Source of the DNA: Rebecca billardiae RCC1528
Taxonomy: Eukaryota; Haptophyta
DNA length: 64,000 nucleotides
NCBI GenBank assembly: GCA_965240325.2
Contig: OZ251227.1
Span: forward strand, 1,550,001 to 1,614,000
Reading direction: 5' to 3'
The notes beneath the pieces were generated by a model that was not told the origin of the DNA, did no database searches, and saw only the letters and a program-made list of their open reading frames with translations. The translations under genes were made by a program, and so were the position numbers. The stretch's first letter is position 1. Every line of letters begins with the position of its first letter. Of this stretch, positions 53,423 through 62,765 are shown piece after piece.

Positions 53423-54815
53423 GGAGCTGGTGGCCGCGCCCGCCGCCGCTGCCGACGAGCCGCAGCTGCCGGGCGGGCGCGAGCCGTCGCTCTGGCCCGA
53501 GCCGCCGCCGCCGCCGGCGGGCGACAGCGAGGAGGAGGAGGAGGACGAGGAGGAGGGCGGACACGCACACGGCTCCTTCAGAGCTGCGGGCGGCGGCGGC
53601 GGCGGCGCCGGCGCCGGCAGCGGCGCCGGCTGGCTGGAGCGCGCGCTGCGCCGCGCGCAGCAGCAGGCGGCGGCCGCCGCCGCCGCCGCTTCCGCCGCGC
53701 CGCTCGCGCCGCCGTCGCAGCAGCAGATGGCGCGGCGCGTGTCGGCGTCGGCCGTCAGCGCTTCGAGCCAGCTCGAGCGCGCGCGCGCGCGCGGCGACGC
53801 GGCGGCAGGCGCGCGCGGCGCGCCGCTCGCGCGCGCGGCCACGGTCGCGGACGCGCGCGGCGCGCAGCCGCACCCCGGCGGCGAGCGAGCGCCGCCGCCG
53901 CGCGGCGCCGAGGGCGGCGGCGGCGCGCTCGCGCGCACGCTCACCGCCACGGGTGCCGACTCTGCGAGCGCGCACGCGGACGCGCACGGCGCGCCCGTGC
54001 CGCCGAGCAGCGCCCACCCGGCCGGGCAGCCTCGCAGCCACGCGCCCGCCCCGCGCACGGGCTGGTCGGAGGGCGTGCGCGCGGAGCTCGCGCTGATGGG
54101 CCTCCGCCCCGACGCGATCGAGGCGGCGGCGCGCGTGCTGCCCGCCGCGGACGGCGAGCGCGCCGCCGACGCTGCGCTGCACGCGGAGGCGCTCCTCGCC
54201 GAGGGCTCGAGCGTCGCGCACGCGGAGGCGGAGCTGCTGCACTCGCTGCTCGAGGTGCGGCCGCGGCGGCGCGCTCGCGCGGACGGCGCCTCGCTGCCGG
54301 CGCCACGTGGGCGGGCGGCCGACAGGCGTGCGCAGCGCTCGCCCCACCGCGCGCGCCGCTGCTCACGCGCGCGCGCCGCCCCCGCGCGCGCGCCGCGCGC
54401 CGCGCAGGAGCACCGCTGCGCCGAGCTGCTCCAGCTCTTCGCCGCGGAGGACGTCAGCGCCGCCGTGCGCTCGGCAGACGGCCGCGTGGACGCGGACGCC
54501 ATCGTGAGCTTCTGCTCCGCCCTGAGCGGCCTGCGCGAGATGGGCTTCACCGACGGGCAGCGCACGCGCGACGCGCTGCTGAGCACGCGCGGCGAGCAGG
54601 GGATGGCGGTGCAGCTGCTCGTCGAGCTCGACCGACAGGCATCGTTGGGCTCATCCGCGGCGGCAGAAGAGGCCGCGCCGGGTGCGGCTGGCGCCGCGGG
54701 CCTCGTCGGCGACGACGACGTGCCGAACGAGCTGCCCGAGCGCGCGCTGGGACAATCGGCCGCCGGCTTGGATGCAGAGGTGGACGGCGATGACGAGACG
54801 CTGGAGCGGTGCTGA
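46155..54815 (+). CDS. Giant protein with duplicated RasGAP-like + VPS9 modules and C-terminal UBA-type domains
   Basis: About 2835 residues after removal of an intron at 54255-54407 (153 bp, in frame). The ATG at 46155 is used because the 87 upstream codons of the open frame lie over the divergent FHA gene and are Arg-rich noise. Module 1 (about residues 100-405) and module 2 (about 1375-1730) each look like a RasGAP region: VHACLLQYLRSG / AHAALIELLRAR at the start, FLRF-type segments VALWLAPALESPASYGV / AASWLGPALRAPHAYAL later. Each is followed by a VPS9-like region: about 900-1110 (VGLMALVLVRASPRSV) and about 2240-2395 (SADDFLPLMAYVVVRAKVPGLLSWL). The second VPS9 is the clearer one. Two UBA-like segments end the protein (LMGLRPDAIEAA; REMGFTDGQ). 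Poly-Gly/Ala and acidic linkers separate the parts. By analogy with GAPVD1, it may be a Rab5-type GEF plus GAP on endosomes. Catalytic residues were not verified. Confidence 0.75.
49283..49337 (+). repeat. (GGC)n tract coding poly-Gly
   Basis: An uninterrupted GGC triplet run within the RasGAP/VPS9 gene. Similar runs are at 46765-46815 and 50376-50433. Confidence 0.95.
50376..50433 (+). repeat. (GGC)n tract coding poly-Gly
   Basis: A near-perfect GGC run in the linker after the start of the second RasGAP module. Confidence 0.95.
53353..53422 (+). repeat. (GCGGGC)n hexanucleotide tract coding (Ala-Gly)n
   Basis: About 11 units directly downstream of the second VPS9 region, read as alternating Gly-Ala. 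Confidence 0.95.
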
Positions 54816-55145
54816 GCCTGAATGTCGGACAACGCGATGTGCTGCTGAGCCGCCGCGCCGTCATCTGTGTTCAGGACTTGCGCGGTGCGCGCCGCATCGC
54901 CATCGGATGGCGCGCAACTCACTAATGACGAATAGTAGTAGTAGTCAGCAGTAGTCGTCGTCGTATGCCATCGTGACGACTCATTATTATGATATGATGC
55001 ATGATATGATGATGCTGACGCGTCCTATTGACAATATATGATGACTTATTATTCAACGACGAGAAATATATAATATGTCATCCTGATGTGACTGATGATG
55101 TGTCGCATCCCGACGCATCCGTCCATCCGTGCCATCCGGGCATCC

Positions 55146-55509
55146 GACCACCTCCGAATAGGTCGCGTTATTCAGACTCTATTTTTACTATACATATATA
55201 ATTACGACCCGTCCCTTACTCAGATTTTAGCACAGTCCGGGAGCGTTCCGAACACCTGTACGCATATGCGAAATTGTCACCCGGATTGGGTATTTAGTTA
55301 TCTGCTAGACAATAGAGTCTGAACCTATTGGAGGTCCCAGGGCTGATCAGATATTACCATCCATTGACTGTGATCTGGCCGTAATATCGGCCAAGCCCAA
55401 GGGACCGCTTGGGGTGGTCTAGGAGCTAGTGTAGATCATCGTCAGAGGCAGCAATCCCGCCGATTGCAGTGACATACAGTGTCAAGGACAAGGTGATGTA
55501 ACGCTCCAG
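55146..55509 (-). mobile_element. Dispersed repeat, copy B (inverted relative to 36713-37010)
   Basis: The reverse complement matches 36713-37010 over its length: the AGACTCTA / TAGAGTCTGAACCTATTGG ends, the GGGACGGGT / ACCCGTCCC segment and the GGCGGGAT / ATCCCGCC segment all recur with diverged sequence between them. Confidence 0.7.
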
Positions 55510-55636
55510 TGCCCCGGACGACTACGCGGGGGGCGGGTCCGCCCGGAGGCGAAGCCGCGGAGCCATGAATATATGGAGTTATAATATATATATATATATA
55601 TATATGTGGCGTTATAACGGAGTTATAACCGAGTGT

Positions 55637-56474
55637 GTCGGGAGGCTGGAAAGGCAACGCGCAGCTGGTGGACAAGGGCCGCCATCGTCTTCTAGGTCCT
55701 GCAGGTAGTTGCAGTCGATTTCCGGAGCTCATCGGCCACGGAGCTATCCTTTATCATCATCATGGCGGGCGCTGGTCCTTTCATATCGGCCAACCACACT
55801 GGCTCCTCTGTAAGTACCCGCTCCTCTCCACTATCCGGCGCTCGAGATCATATACAAGGTCATCTTAAGTCGGCGTGGCAACTTACCAAAGTTCATATCA
55901 AGCAGCCCACCTAGCAGAGCTCGCTCGATCATCGGTTACACGACCTTTCGGGCCGAGCTGCTCATCTCTCGGCAGCCCCTGCTTCGGCCTGCGCATCTGC
56001 AAAGCCCGAGGTCCCGCCATCTCCTCTGCGTTCTTTGCTTGTGCTCGTTGCGAAAGTCGGGAGGCTGGAAAGGCAACGCGCAGCTGGTGGACAAGGGCCG
56101 CCATCGTCTTCTAGGTCCTGCAGGTAGTTGCAGTCGATTTCCGGAGCTCATCGGCCACGGAGCTATCCTTTATCATCATCATGGCGGGCGCTGGTCCTTT
56201 CATATCGGCCAACCACACTGGCTCCTCTGTAAGTACCCGCTCCTCTCCACTATCCGGCGCTCGAGATCATATACAAGGTCATCTTAAGTCGGCGTGGCAA
56301 CTTACCAAAGTTCATATCAAGCAGCCCACCTAGCAGAGCTCGCTCGATCATCGGTTACACGACCTTTCGGGCCGAGCTGCTCATCTCTCGGCAGCCCCTG
56401 CTTCGGCCTGCGCATCTGCAAAGCCCGAGGTCCCGCCATCTCCTCTGCGTTCTTTGCTTGTGCTCGTTGCGAAA
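55637..56474. repeat. Perfect-looking tandem duplication, 419-bp unit
   Basis: 55637-56055 and 56056-56474 start GTCGGGAGGCTGGAAAGGC and end TGCTCGTTGCGAAA; I found no difference at the positions compared, and translated frames in the two copies are identical. A recent duplication or an assembly duplication; no gene inside. Confidence 0.9.
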
Positions 56475-56892
56475 CCCGCCATCCGCCCCTGCAGCCTCCG
56501 TTGTGGTTGACAACCTGCTTGTCGTCAGGCCTGTGAGTGCTGCGCTTGCCTGAGCCAGGGACCTTGCTGCCACACGCTGGCGCAGTCTGCGCGCAGCTTT
56601 GGCACCGTCGGCTCAGTCGCTCTTCCCGTTCAGCCAGGGACAAATCCCCACCACGCGCAAGTATATATTTATACATCACCATTTCGGCATGGTGTGTATC
56701 GGCATTTGCTGCATGCTCGCATATATGCTGCAATACCTGCCCTCGCATGCACATCACGCAGACTGTGGGTGATGTTCGTCCATACTCAATGGCGTCGCGT
56801 CGCTCTTCATGCAGGAGGACACATATATATATATATGTCGACGTATATGTATGTCGTATGCTTGTACGTCGTATGTATGTATGCATGTATGT

Positions 56893-56935
56893 ACAGAGAG
56901 AGAGACAGAGACAGAGAGAGAGAGAGAGAGAGACT

Positions 56936-56966
<31 letters not shown>

Positions 56967-56973
56967 CGGCCGC
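56893..56973. repeat. (GA)n microsatellite, interrupted
   Basis: GA/AG dinucleotide run with short interruptions (GACAGAGACAG, GACTAGA). Confidence 0.95.
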
Positions 56974-57002
56974 TCGCGGCGCGCCGCCGCGCGCTGGCCA
57001 GA

Positions 57003-58508
57003 CTACACGGCAACGGGCGCAGCTGCAGTGGAGGCTTCCCCTGCTGCCCGTGCTCCGCACCACACGTGGCAGTGGGGCTTGTGCACCTTCCACGAGCTGC
57101 GCAGGTGCTCACGCGAGCAGAAGACCGCCACGTGGCACCGCTCGCACTTCTTCAGACCACGGCCTGTCCGTCCGCAGGCGACGCAGCATTGGGAGACCAC
57201 CTCACGCACGCCAGCTAACGAAGCCAGCACATCGCACGCTGCATCTCTTAGGTCGGGATCGAGCTCTTGGCCACGGCGCAGCATCCGCGCGCCCTCCTCC
57301 ACGTCAGGCTCCACTCCTCCCGCACCCGACAGCGTCATCGATCCCAGCAAGATGTGTGCACGTGCGCTCCCGCCATCAGCAGCCAAGCGGCACCAGCGCT
57401 CTGCCTCGTCCCAGTCCTGGTGAACACCCTCGTCTTGCGCGTAGCACCCGCCCAGTTCGAACTGCGCTTGAGCGAGGCCCTGCTCGGCCGCCAGCCGGTA
57501 CCAGCGCGCCGCCTCGCCAAGGTCCTGCGGCACACCCTCGCCTCGCGCGTAGCACCGGCCCAAATAGAACTGCGCTTCAGCAACGCCCTGCTCGGCCGCC
57601 AGCCGGTACCAGCATGCCGCCTCGCCAAAGCCCTGCGGCACACCCTCGCCTTGCGCGTAGCGCTCGCCCAGATTGAACTGCGCTTGAGCGAAGCCCTGCT
57701 CGGCCGCCAGCCGATCCCAGCGTGCCGCCTCGCCAAAGTCCTGCGGCACACCCTCGCCTCGCGCGTAGCACGCGCCCAGATTGCACTGCGCTCCACCAAA
57801 GCCCTGCTCGGCCGCCAGCCGGTACCAGCGCGCCGCCTCGCCCCAGTCCTGCTGCACACCCTCGCCTTGTGCGTAGCACTGGCCCAAATTGCCCTGCGCA
57901 GCTGCGTAGCCCTGCTCGGCCGCCAGCCGGTACCAGCGCGCTGCCTCGCCAAAGTCCTGCCGCACACCCTCGCCTTTCATGTAGAACCAGCCTAGATTGT
58001 ATCGCGCGTCAGCAAGGCCCTGGTCGGCAGCCAGCCGGTACCAGCGCAATGCCTCGCCCCAGTCCTGCGGCACGCCCTCGCCTCGCGCGTAGCACGCGCC
58101 CAGATTGCACTGCGCTCCAACAAAGCCCTGCTCGGCTGCCAGCCGGTACCAGCGCGCCGCCTCGCCCCAGTCCTGCTGCACGCCATCGCCTTGCGCGTAG
58201 CACTGGCCCAAATTGCCCTGCGCAGCTGCATAGCCCTGCTCGGCCGCCAGTCGGTACCAGCGCGCGGCTGCCTCCAGGTCCACGGGCTGATCAAACTCGC
58301 CTGCTGTGCAGATGTCGCCCATTACCCTCTGCGCATTGGCAAAGCCGCGCTCAGCGGCGAGGGTGTACAGGCGAAAGGCTTCACGCTCGTCCTGCGCGAT
58401 GCCGTCACCATTCTCGGCCCGCTGCGCCAGAATGAACGTCGCACGCGCGTCGCTGCGCCCCGACTTGCGCCATAGGAGCCTGACCGCCGCGGAAGCTTCC
58501 GCCGCCAT
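57003..58508 (-). CDS. Sel1-repeat protein with C-terminal MYND zinc finger
   Basis: A 501-residue intronless protein. About eleven Sel1-like (36-residue TPR-type) repeats span residues 25-405, with consensus GEAARWYRLAAEQG(F/Y)AxAQxNLGxCYAxGEGVxQDW. Several repeats are near-identical at DNA level, so the array (about 108-bp period) grew recently. After a helical segment (PDVEEGARMLRRGQELDPDL) the MYND finger occupies about 442-480: CVACGRTGRGLKKCERCHVAVFC...HKPHC with all Cys/His ligands. Sel1 arrays are usually scaffolds, and MYND fingers bind proline-rich peptides. This combination is common in algae and amoebae, and the function is unknown. The lack of introns in an intron-rich region, and shards of the same gene downstream, suggest a multicopy, duplicating family. 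Confidence 0.9.
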   Translation of the reverse strand: MAAEASAAVRLLWRKSGRSDARATFILAQRAENGDGIAQDEREAFRLYTLAAERGFANAQRVMGDICTAGEFDQPVDLEAAARWYRLAAEQGYAAAQGNLGQCYAQGDGVQQDWGEAARWYRLAAEQGFVGAQCNLGACYARGEGVPQDWGEALRWYRLAADQGLADARYNLGWFYMKGEGVRQDFGEAARWYRLAAEQGYAAAQGNLGQCYAQGEGVQQDWGEAARWYRLAAEQGFGGAQCNLGACYARGEGVPQDFGEAARWDRLAAEQGFAQAQFNLGERYAQGEGVPQGFGEAACWYRLAAEQGVAEAQFYLGRCYARGEGVPQDLGEAARWYRLAAEQGLAQAQFELGGCYAQDEGVHQDWDEAERWCRLAADGGSARAHILLGSMTLSGAGGVEPDVEEGARMLRRGQELDPDLRDAACDVLASLAGVREVVSQCCVACGRTGRGLKKCERCHVAVFCSREHLRSSWKVHKPHCHVWCGARAAGEASTAAAPVAV

Positions 58509-59247
58509 GAGCGACCCACCCTTAAACGACGCCGAGACAGTGAACCGTTACGCGCCTCGCCGCGGCGGGCCCGGACCAAAGAAATGTGTACTGTATCAGA
58601 TTACAGAGTGGCCCGGACCGCCTCCGACGGCGAGTGCGCGACGGCCGTCGACCCCGACGGCCGTCGGCTCTTATGTGCTCCGCGCTCACTCCCCGCGCGC
58701 CGCGGCGGCGCCCTGCTGATGCAGCCTGTGCGCGGCCCCGCCTGTGTCAATGACGGTTATGCCTTCATGCAGCCTGTCCGCCCGCGCGACTCGCTGACGC
58801 TGCTATAGTGCTATACGGCTAGTACCGTTATACAGTAGCCGCTATCTGAGGCACTCGGGTCTCGGCCCGCTCGGGTTGACTGCAGACCCGCCATCAGGCA
58901 GGCCGTCTGAGACTTAAACTTTCATTTTCAACGGGCTTCAACGGGCCAACGGCACGCCAGCTGCGGCAGCTGCCGGCCGCCGCGGGCCACCGACTGGCAC
59001 TCAGCGGCCGAGCGCGGCGGTGCCGCACTCGCGGGCTGCCCCAACTACGTTGGTTCTACGGATCGCCCTGCTCGGCCGCCAGCCGGTACCAGCGCGCGGC
59101 TACCTCGAGAGTCGAGGTCCACGGGCTGATCAAGGTCCACCGGCTTCGTCGTCCGGCCAAAGGAATCCGGCCACGAAATGATTAGCCGTAAGCCGAGCGT
59201 GCGCACTGACGCTGGACGGCCGTCTACCCGCACGCCGCCCGGCCGAG
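58509..59247. other. Intergenic with a Sel1 gene fragment
   Basis: 59065-59135 is homologous to the first Sel1 repeat of the neighbouring gene. The rest shows nothing clear. Confidence 0.6.
59065..59135 (-). pseudogene. Fragment of the Sel1-MYND gene
   Basis: CCCTGCTCGGCCGCCAGCCGGTACCAGCGCGCGGCT...GGTCCACGGGCTGATCAA corresponds to 58233-58300 of the Sel1 gene with an insertion (CGAGAGT) that breaks the frame. Too short to be expressed. Confidence 0.75.
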
Positions 59248-61428
59248 ATGCTCGCCGACGGCTTGCGCCGCGCCGGGTGCAGCGCGATGCTTCGGCACGT
59301 GGGCGACCAGATTGTGTCGACGCGTCCGAAGCAGATCGCCTTCTCGGGCCCCGCCGGCTTCCTCGGCAGCCGCGTCCTCATCTCCCTCCTCGACGCACAC
59401 GAGCATCGGCGCGCACATGGCCTCGACCCGGGCGAGGTGGTGCTCCTCTCGGCGTCGCCGGGGAATCTGATGAGCAGGCTGTTCGCCGTGCACGGGCCCG
59501 AGCGGATGCAGAACGTCCGTGCGTGCCGCGTCGACTACTACCACCAGCACGACGTCGACTCCTGGCACGACCAGCTGGGGAGCCTCGGGCTGGGCGGGCC
59601 AGACGCCGTGTTCCTCAACCTGGCCGCGCTCGCTGGTCCGGTGAGCGGGCGGCCGGACGCGATGATGGCGGTGAACTACCGCGCGCCGATGGCCGCCGCG
59701 CGCGCGTGCGAGAAGCTCGGCTTCGGCCACTGGATCCAGTCGAGCACGCAGGCGGTGAAGGCGGAGCGCGCCGGGCAGGTGCCGTACAGCCGATGGAAAT
59801 CCATGTGCGCGCTCCTGTGTGCGCGCACCTGTGTGCGCGCACCTGTGTGCGCGCACCTCGTCCACGCGCACCTCGTGCCGCGTTGCGTGGCATGACAGCT
59901 GCGGGGATGAGCCGTTGGGTGTGCACGCTCGCGTGCTCGCCCGCGCGCGCGTGCATGCGCGCACCACCCGCGGCGCTCACGCGTGCGCGCGCCGCCGCGC
60001 GAACCGCCCCCGCCCTGCGTGCGCCGCCCCCGTGGCAGGTGCGACTTCTCCCTCGCGCGGATGGGCAGCCTGCCGGTCTCGATCCTCGCCATCGGGATGC
60101 TGTACTCGAAGGACGACCTCGTGGTCGGGCAGCGCGGCGCGGTGCTCAACATGATCGACCTGACGCTGCTCCCGCTCACGCCCATCATGGGCGACGGCCA
60201 GGCGCCGCTGCAGCCGCTCGAGGTGGACGACGCCGCGGACAGGCTGGCGTGGCTGGCGCTGTGCGAGCCCGCCGCGCGGCCGATGCAGCGGCACGCGGTG
60301 GGGCGCGAGAGCTGGGCGCGCGAGAGCTGGGCGCGCCTCATCTCGCACCAGCAGCGCCACTACACGCTGCGCATGTACGACGCTGTCGGCCCCGACACGC
60401 TCACGATGATCGAGCTGCTCGGCGCGTTTGCGCGGCTGAATGGGCACACGCTCACGCCCGTGCACGTCGACTACCGCAACATGGAGCGGGTGCTCAACGT
60501 CGCGTCGCTGGGCAACCTGAACCGCCAGTTCGTCAGCCTGCTCCGCTCCGAGCAGGAGACGCCGCGCAAGCCGCTCGTGGGCGAGCACTCCGTGTTTGAG
60601 GGGCTGCTCGGTCCGGACGCGCGGCTGCTGCGGCTCTCGGAGGTGCAGCCGTCCGCGCAGCCGCGCACCTTCCCGTGGGCGCGCACGATCCGGTGGGCGC
60701 TCAAGAACTACGGCGTGATCGAGCCGAGCATCTCGCTCGGCGTCGAGATGCTCGCCGCCCACTTCAGCTCGCCGGGCGAGCACGGGGCCACGCCCGCGCG
60801 CAGCCCGACCGCGCGCACGCCCGCGCTCACGCCCGCGCTCGTGCTCGGTGAGTCGGACTTCTCCGAGAAGTGGTACGGGGTGCGCTTCGCGCTCAGCCTG
60901 GGCACGCTGCTGCTGCTCGCCGCCGGCGGGTATCGGCTCACGCAGGAGTACGGCGAGGCGTTCGTGCACGAGGTCCTCGTGCCCAGCCTCGAGACGTACT
61001 CGGCCAAGAACGCCGCGCCCGGCGCCATCCTCGAGGAGTCGGTCGACGTCGACGCGGATGTCGAGCGGCCGCCCCACCGCCGGCTGCGCCGCACCTTGAG
61101 CAGCGAGCGGAGCCTAATCGAGCCGCTCGAGCCCAGCATCACGACGAACGGGCGGAACGGCAAGGGCGAGCCGCGAGCAGCAGGCTCGTCACCCACGGCG
61201 GCCGCGGGCGGCGCAGCTGATGATGCCGCTCGTGCCGAGGAGGAGGATGTTGCCATGGCTGCTGTGCCGGACGACACCGACAGCGTTACGAGCAGCGAAA
61301 TCATCCCCGTCGCATCGCTGCCGGACGCGTGGGCAGACTTCGATTTGGACGTTGGAGTTCCACGACGACTTGCACAGCAGCAGCGTCAGAGTGACTACGA
61401 CGGCAGTGAGTCTGAGACGGACTTGTGA
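59248..61428 (+). CDS. Atypical extended SDR / NAD(P)-binding epimerase-dehydratase-like protein with C-terminal membrane anchor, two exons
   Basis: Exons 59248-59804 and 60039-61428 (phase 2) give 648 residues. Near the N-terminus is a Rossmann nucleotide-binding loop, GPAGFLGSR (residues 34-42), followed by FLNLAALAGPVSGRPDAMMAVNYRAPMAAARACEKLGFGHWIQSST and a tyrosine-lysine pair YSRWK that fits the YxxxK active site of short-chain dehydrogenases. The second exon carries LYSKDDLVVGQRGAVLNMIDLTLLPLTPIMG and the lipophilic C-terminal lobe expected of NmrA/NDUFA9-like proteins. One hydrophobic segment at about residues 520-542 (ALSLGTLLLLAAGGY) suggests a tail anchor, followed by an acidic Ser/Asp-rich cytosolic end. 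Substrate and organelle unknown. No upstream signal sequence was seen. Confidence 0.7.
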
Positions 61429-61911
61429 CGATTGTGCGGTCTCTGCCCGGCGCCCCAATGCCCCCAATGGCCAATCCTGCTGAGCTGCTCATGCCTGCAC
61501 ACCCTCGCCATGCGCGTAGCGGCCTGCAGGGATTCTGGCGGCCCGGTCATCCCTGTTGACCAGGCGCTACGCGCGTGGCGAGGGTGTGCAGCAGAATTGG
61601 GGCGAGGCAGCGCGCTGGTGCCGCTTGGCTGCTGATGAGTGATGGCGGAAACGCACGTGCACACATCTCGCAGGGATCGCAGTTGCGCGCCCGCGCCCGA
61701 ACGGACACCCGGCCTGTCCGCTGCTTCCATTCCTATAGTACGTAAGTCATCGTGACAAAGTGTGATGAGTGTGACGTGTGTCTGTCTGTACTCTGTGCAT
61801 AGTGTGTGAGTCAGAGACAGAGTGGTGAGTGGACTGATCCGCACCCCGCCGTCTATAATCCCGCGAGTCACCGACCCACCGACCGGCGGCACCGCCCTTG
61901 CAGCGCGGCTG
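61429..61911. other. Intergenic with an inverted pair of Sel1 fragments
   Basis: 61494-61530 (minus-like) and 61562-61675 (plus) both derive from the Sel1-MYND coding sequence; the second carries the last repeat with a frameshift and stop. Otherwise nothing is recognised. Confidence 0.6.
61494..61675. pseudogene. Inverted pair of Sel1 gene fragments
   Basis: Arms CTGCACACCCTCGCCATGCG... and ...CGTGGCGAGGGTGTGCAG are reverse complements of each other and both match the repeated CYAxGEGVQQ codons of the Sel1 gene. The right arm continues ...GCTGCTGATGAGTGATGGCGG...GCACGTGCACACATCTCGCAGGGATCGC, i.e. the AADGGSARAHILLGS codons with a small insertion and stop. The transcript would fold as a hairpin. 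Confidence 0.75.
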
Positions 61912-62610
61912 TCACTCTTGCCCAGCGCCACTTGCGTCAGCTGAAGACGTTTCAGCCACGGTCCTCTCGTCGACATCGCTGGCGCTCGCCACCCGTGCGA
62001 CATACGAACCGACGCCGCTCGCCTCCATGTACGTGGCCTCGCTCCCGGGCAGCGCCACACTGATGGGCAGCTTGCGCATGACCTGGCCGCGGGCGAGGGT
62101 GGACCCCTTCTCCTTGTCAGCGGAATGGTCACCTCGGAAGTAGTATGTGCCGGCTCCGAGCTTCTGGCCGTCGGGGAGCTTGCACTCGACATTGAGATCA
62201 AGCTCGAAGAGGATGAACGGGTATGCGGGCTCCTTGAGCAATCCCCAGATCCAGAAGCCGTCGCGGCGGTCGTCTGGGTCTTCGCTGAGTATCCAGCGAG
62301 CCCTACCGCCCGGAATGACGGCAGGGCATTCGTCGACGCGGATGGCGCCCTGCGGGGGCTCGTACCCGGGCTCCTCCTCGAAGGACACACGGAGCGCCAG
62401 CTCGCCACTCCCAACAATGGAGATGAGCAACGTGCCAGCCCAGAGCGGCTGCGCCGGCGCCGATGCAAGGATACGACTCCTGTGCGATGGGAGACGAACG
62501 GAGGCGCGGCCGCGATGGCCGGTGATGGCAGCGGCTGACGCCACCCCCATTTGAAGCGACGCGATGATGAGCGCAGCGAGGGCAGCGCGGGCCGCCATCA
62601 ATCCCATCAT
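61912..62610 (-). CDS. Plastid-targeted protein of unknown function
   Basis: 232 residues from the ATG at 62610, chosen because it starts a signal peptide (ARAALAALIIASLQMGVASA) followed by a basic stretch (HRGRASVRLPSHRSR), as for secondary plastids; the upstream frame begins with a non-ATG codon. The mature part has a hydrophobic start (GTLLISIVGSGELAL) and a conserved-looking, Trp/Pro-rich core (RWILSEDPDDRRDGFWIWGLLKEPAYPFILFELDL). A second segment, GAGTYYFRGDHS, follows, and the tail is acidic and Ser/Ala-rich. The composition and evenness suggest a real family, but none is recognised. Divergent from the DRC12-like gene. Confidence 0.7.
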   Translation of the reverse strand: MMGLMAARAALAALIIASLQMGVASAAAITGHRGRASVRLPSHRSRILASAPAQPLWAGTLLISIVGSGELALRVSFEEEPGYEPPQGAIRVDECPAVIPGGRARWILSEDPDDRRDGFWIWGLLKEPAYPFILFELDLNVECKLPDGQKLGAGTYYFRGDHSADKEKGSTLARGQVMRKLPISVALPGSEATYMEASGVGSYVARVASASDVDERTVAETSSADASGAGQE

Positions 62611-62765
62611 CGCGATTCTCGCGCGCGACTGTCGTCGCGCGAATCCTCTGGAAGCTTGCACTCTGTTTCGTCTTTCGGCTGCTGACCAGGACGCGCGACT
62701 GTTTCAAGCGTGCGGTCTGTCGACCGCCATCGCTGCCGGGTCGCGCGCCGCTGCAGCGGCGCGGC
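62611..62765. promoter_or_regulatory. Shared divergent promoter, plastid protein / DRC12-like
   Basis: 155 bp separate the opposed ATGs. No core element was identified. Confidence 0.5.

Larger units (their letters stand above)
54816..57002. other. 2.2-kb intergenic region made of repeats
   Basis: It contains an AT-rich stretch (54920-55080), dispersed repeat copy B (55146-55509), an AT microsatellite (55584-55605), the 419-bp tandem duplication (55637-56474) and a GA microsatellite (56893-56973). No gene is supported; ORFs repeated in both 419-bp copies are shadows of the duplication. Confidence 0.7.

Noticed and set aside
50651-54793. 1380-codon plus-strand ORF in another frame
   Set aside because: Out-of-frame reading of the giant gene, dominated by Arg from GGC/CGC repeats.
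55635-56536. ORFs repeated in both 419-bp copies
   Set aside because: Identical because of the tandem duplication; no domain in any frame.
57335-57967. Minus-strand ORFs within the Sel1 gene (e.g. 210 codons)
   Set aside because: Alternate frames of the same repeats, Arg-rich with a regular pattern that mirrors the Sel1 period.
57003-58508. Short-period repeats resembling a CRISPR array
   Set aside because: The 108-bp period is the codon period of Sel1 repeats, with no spacers, in a nuclear gene.
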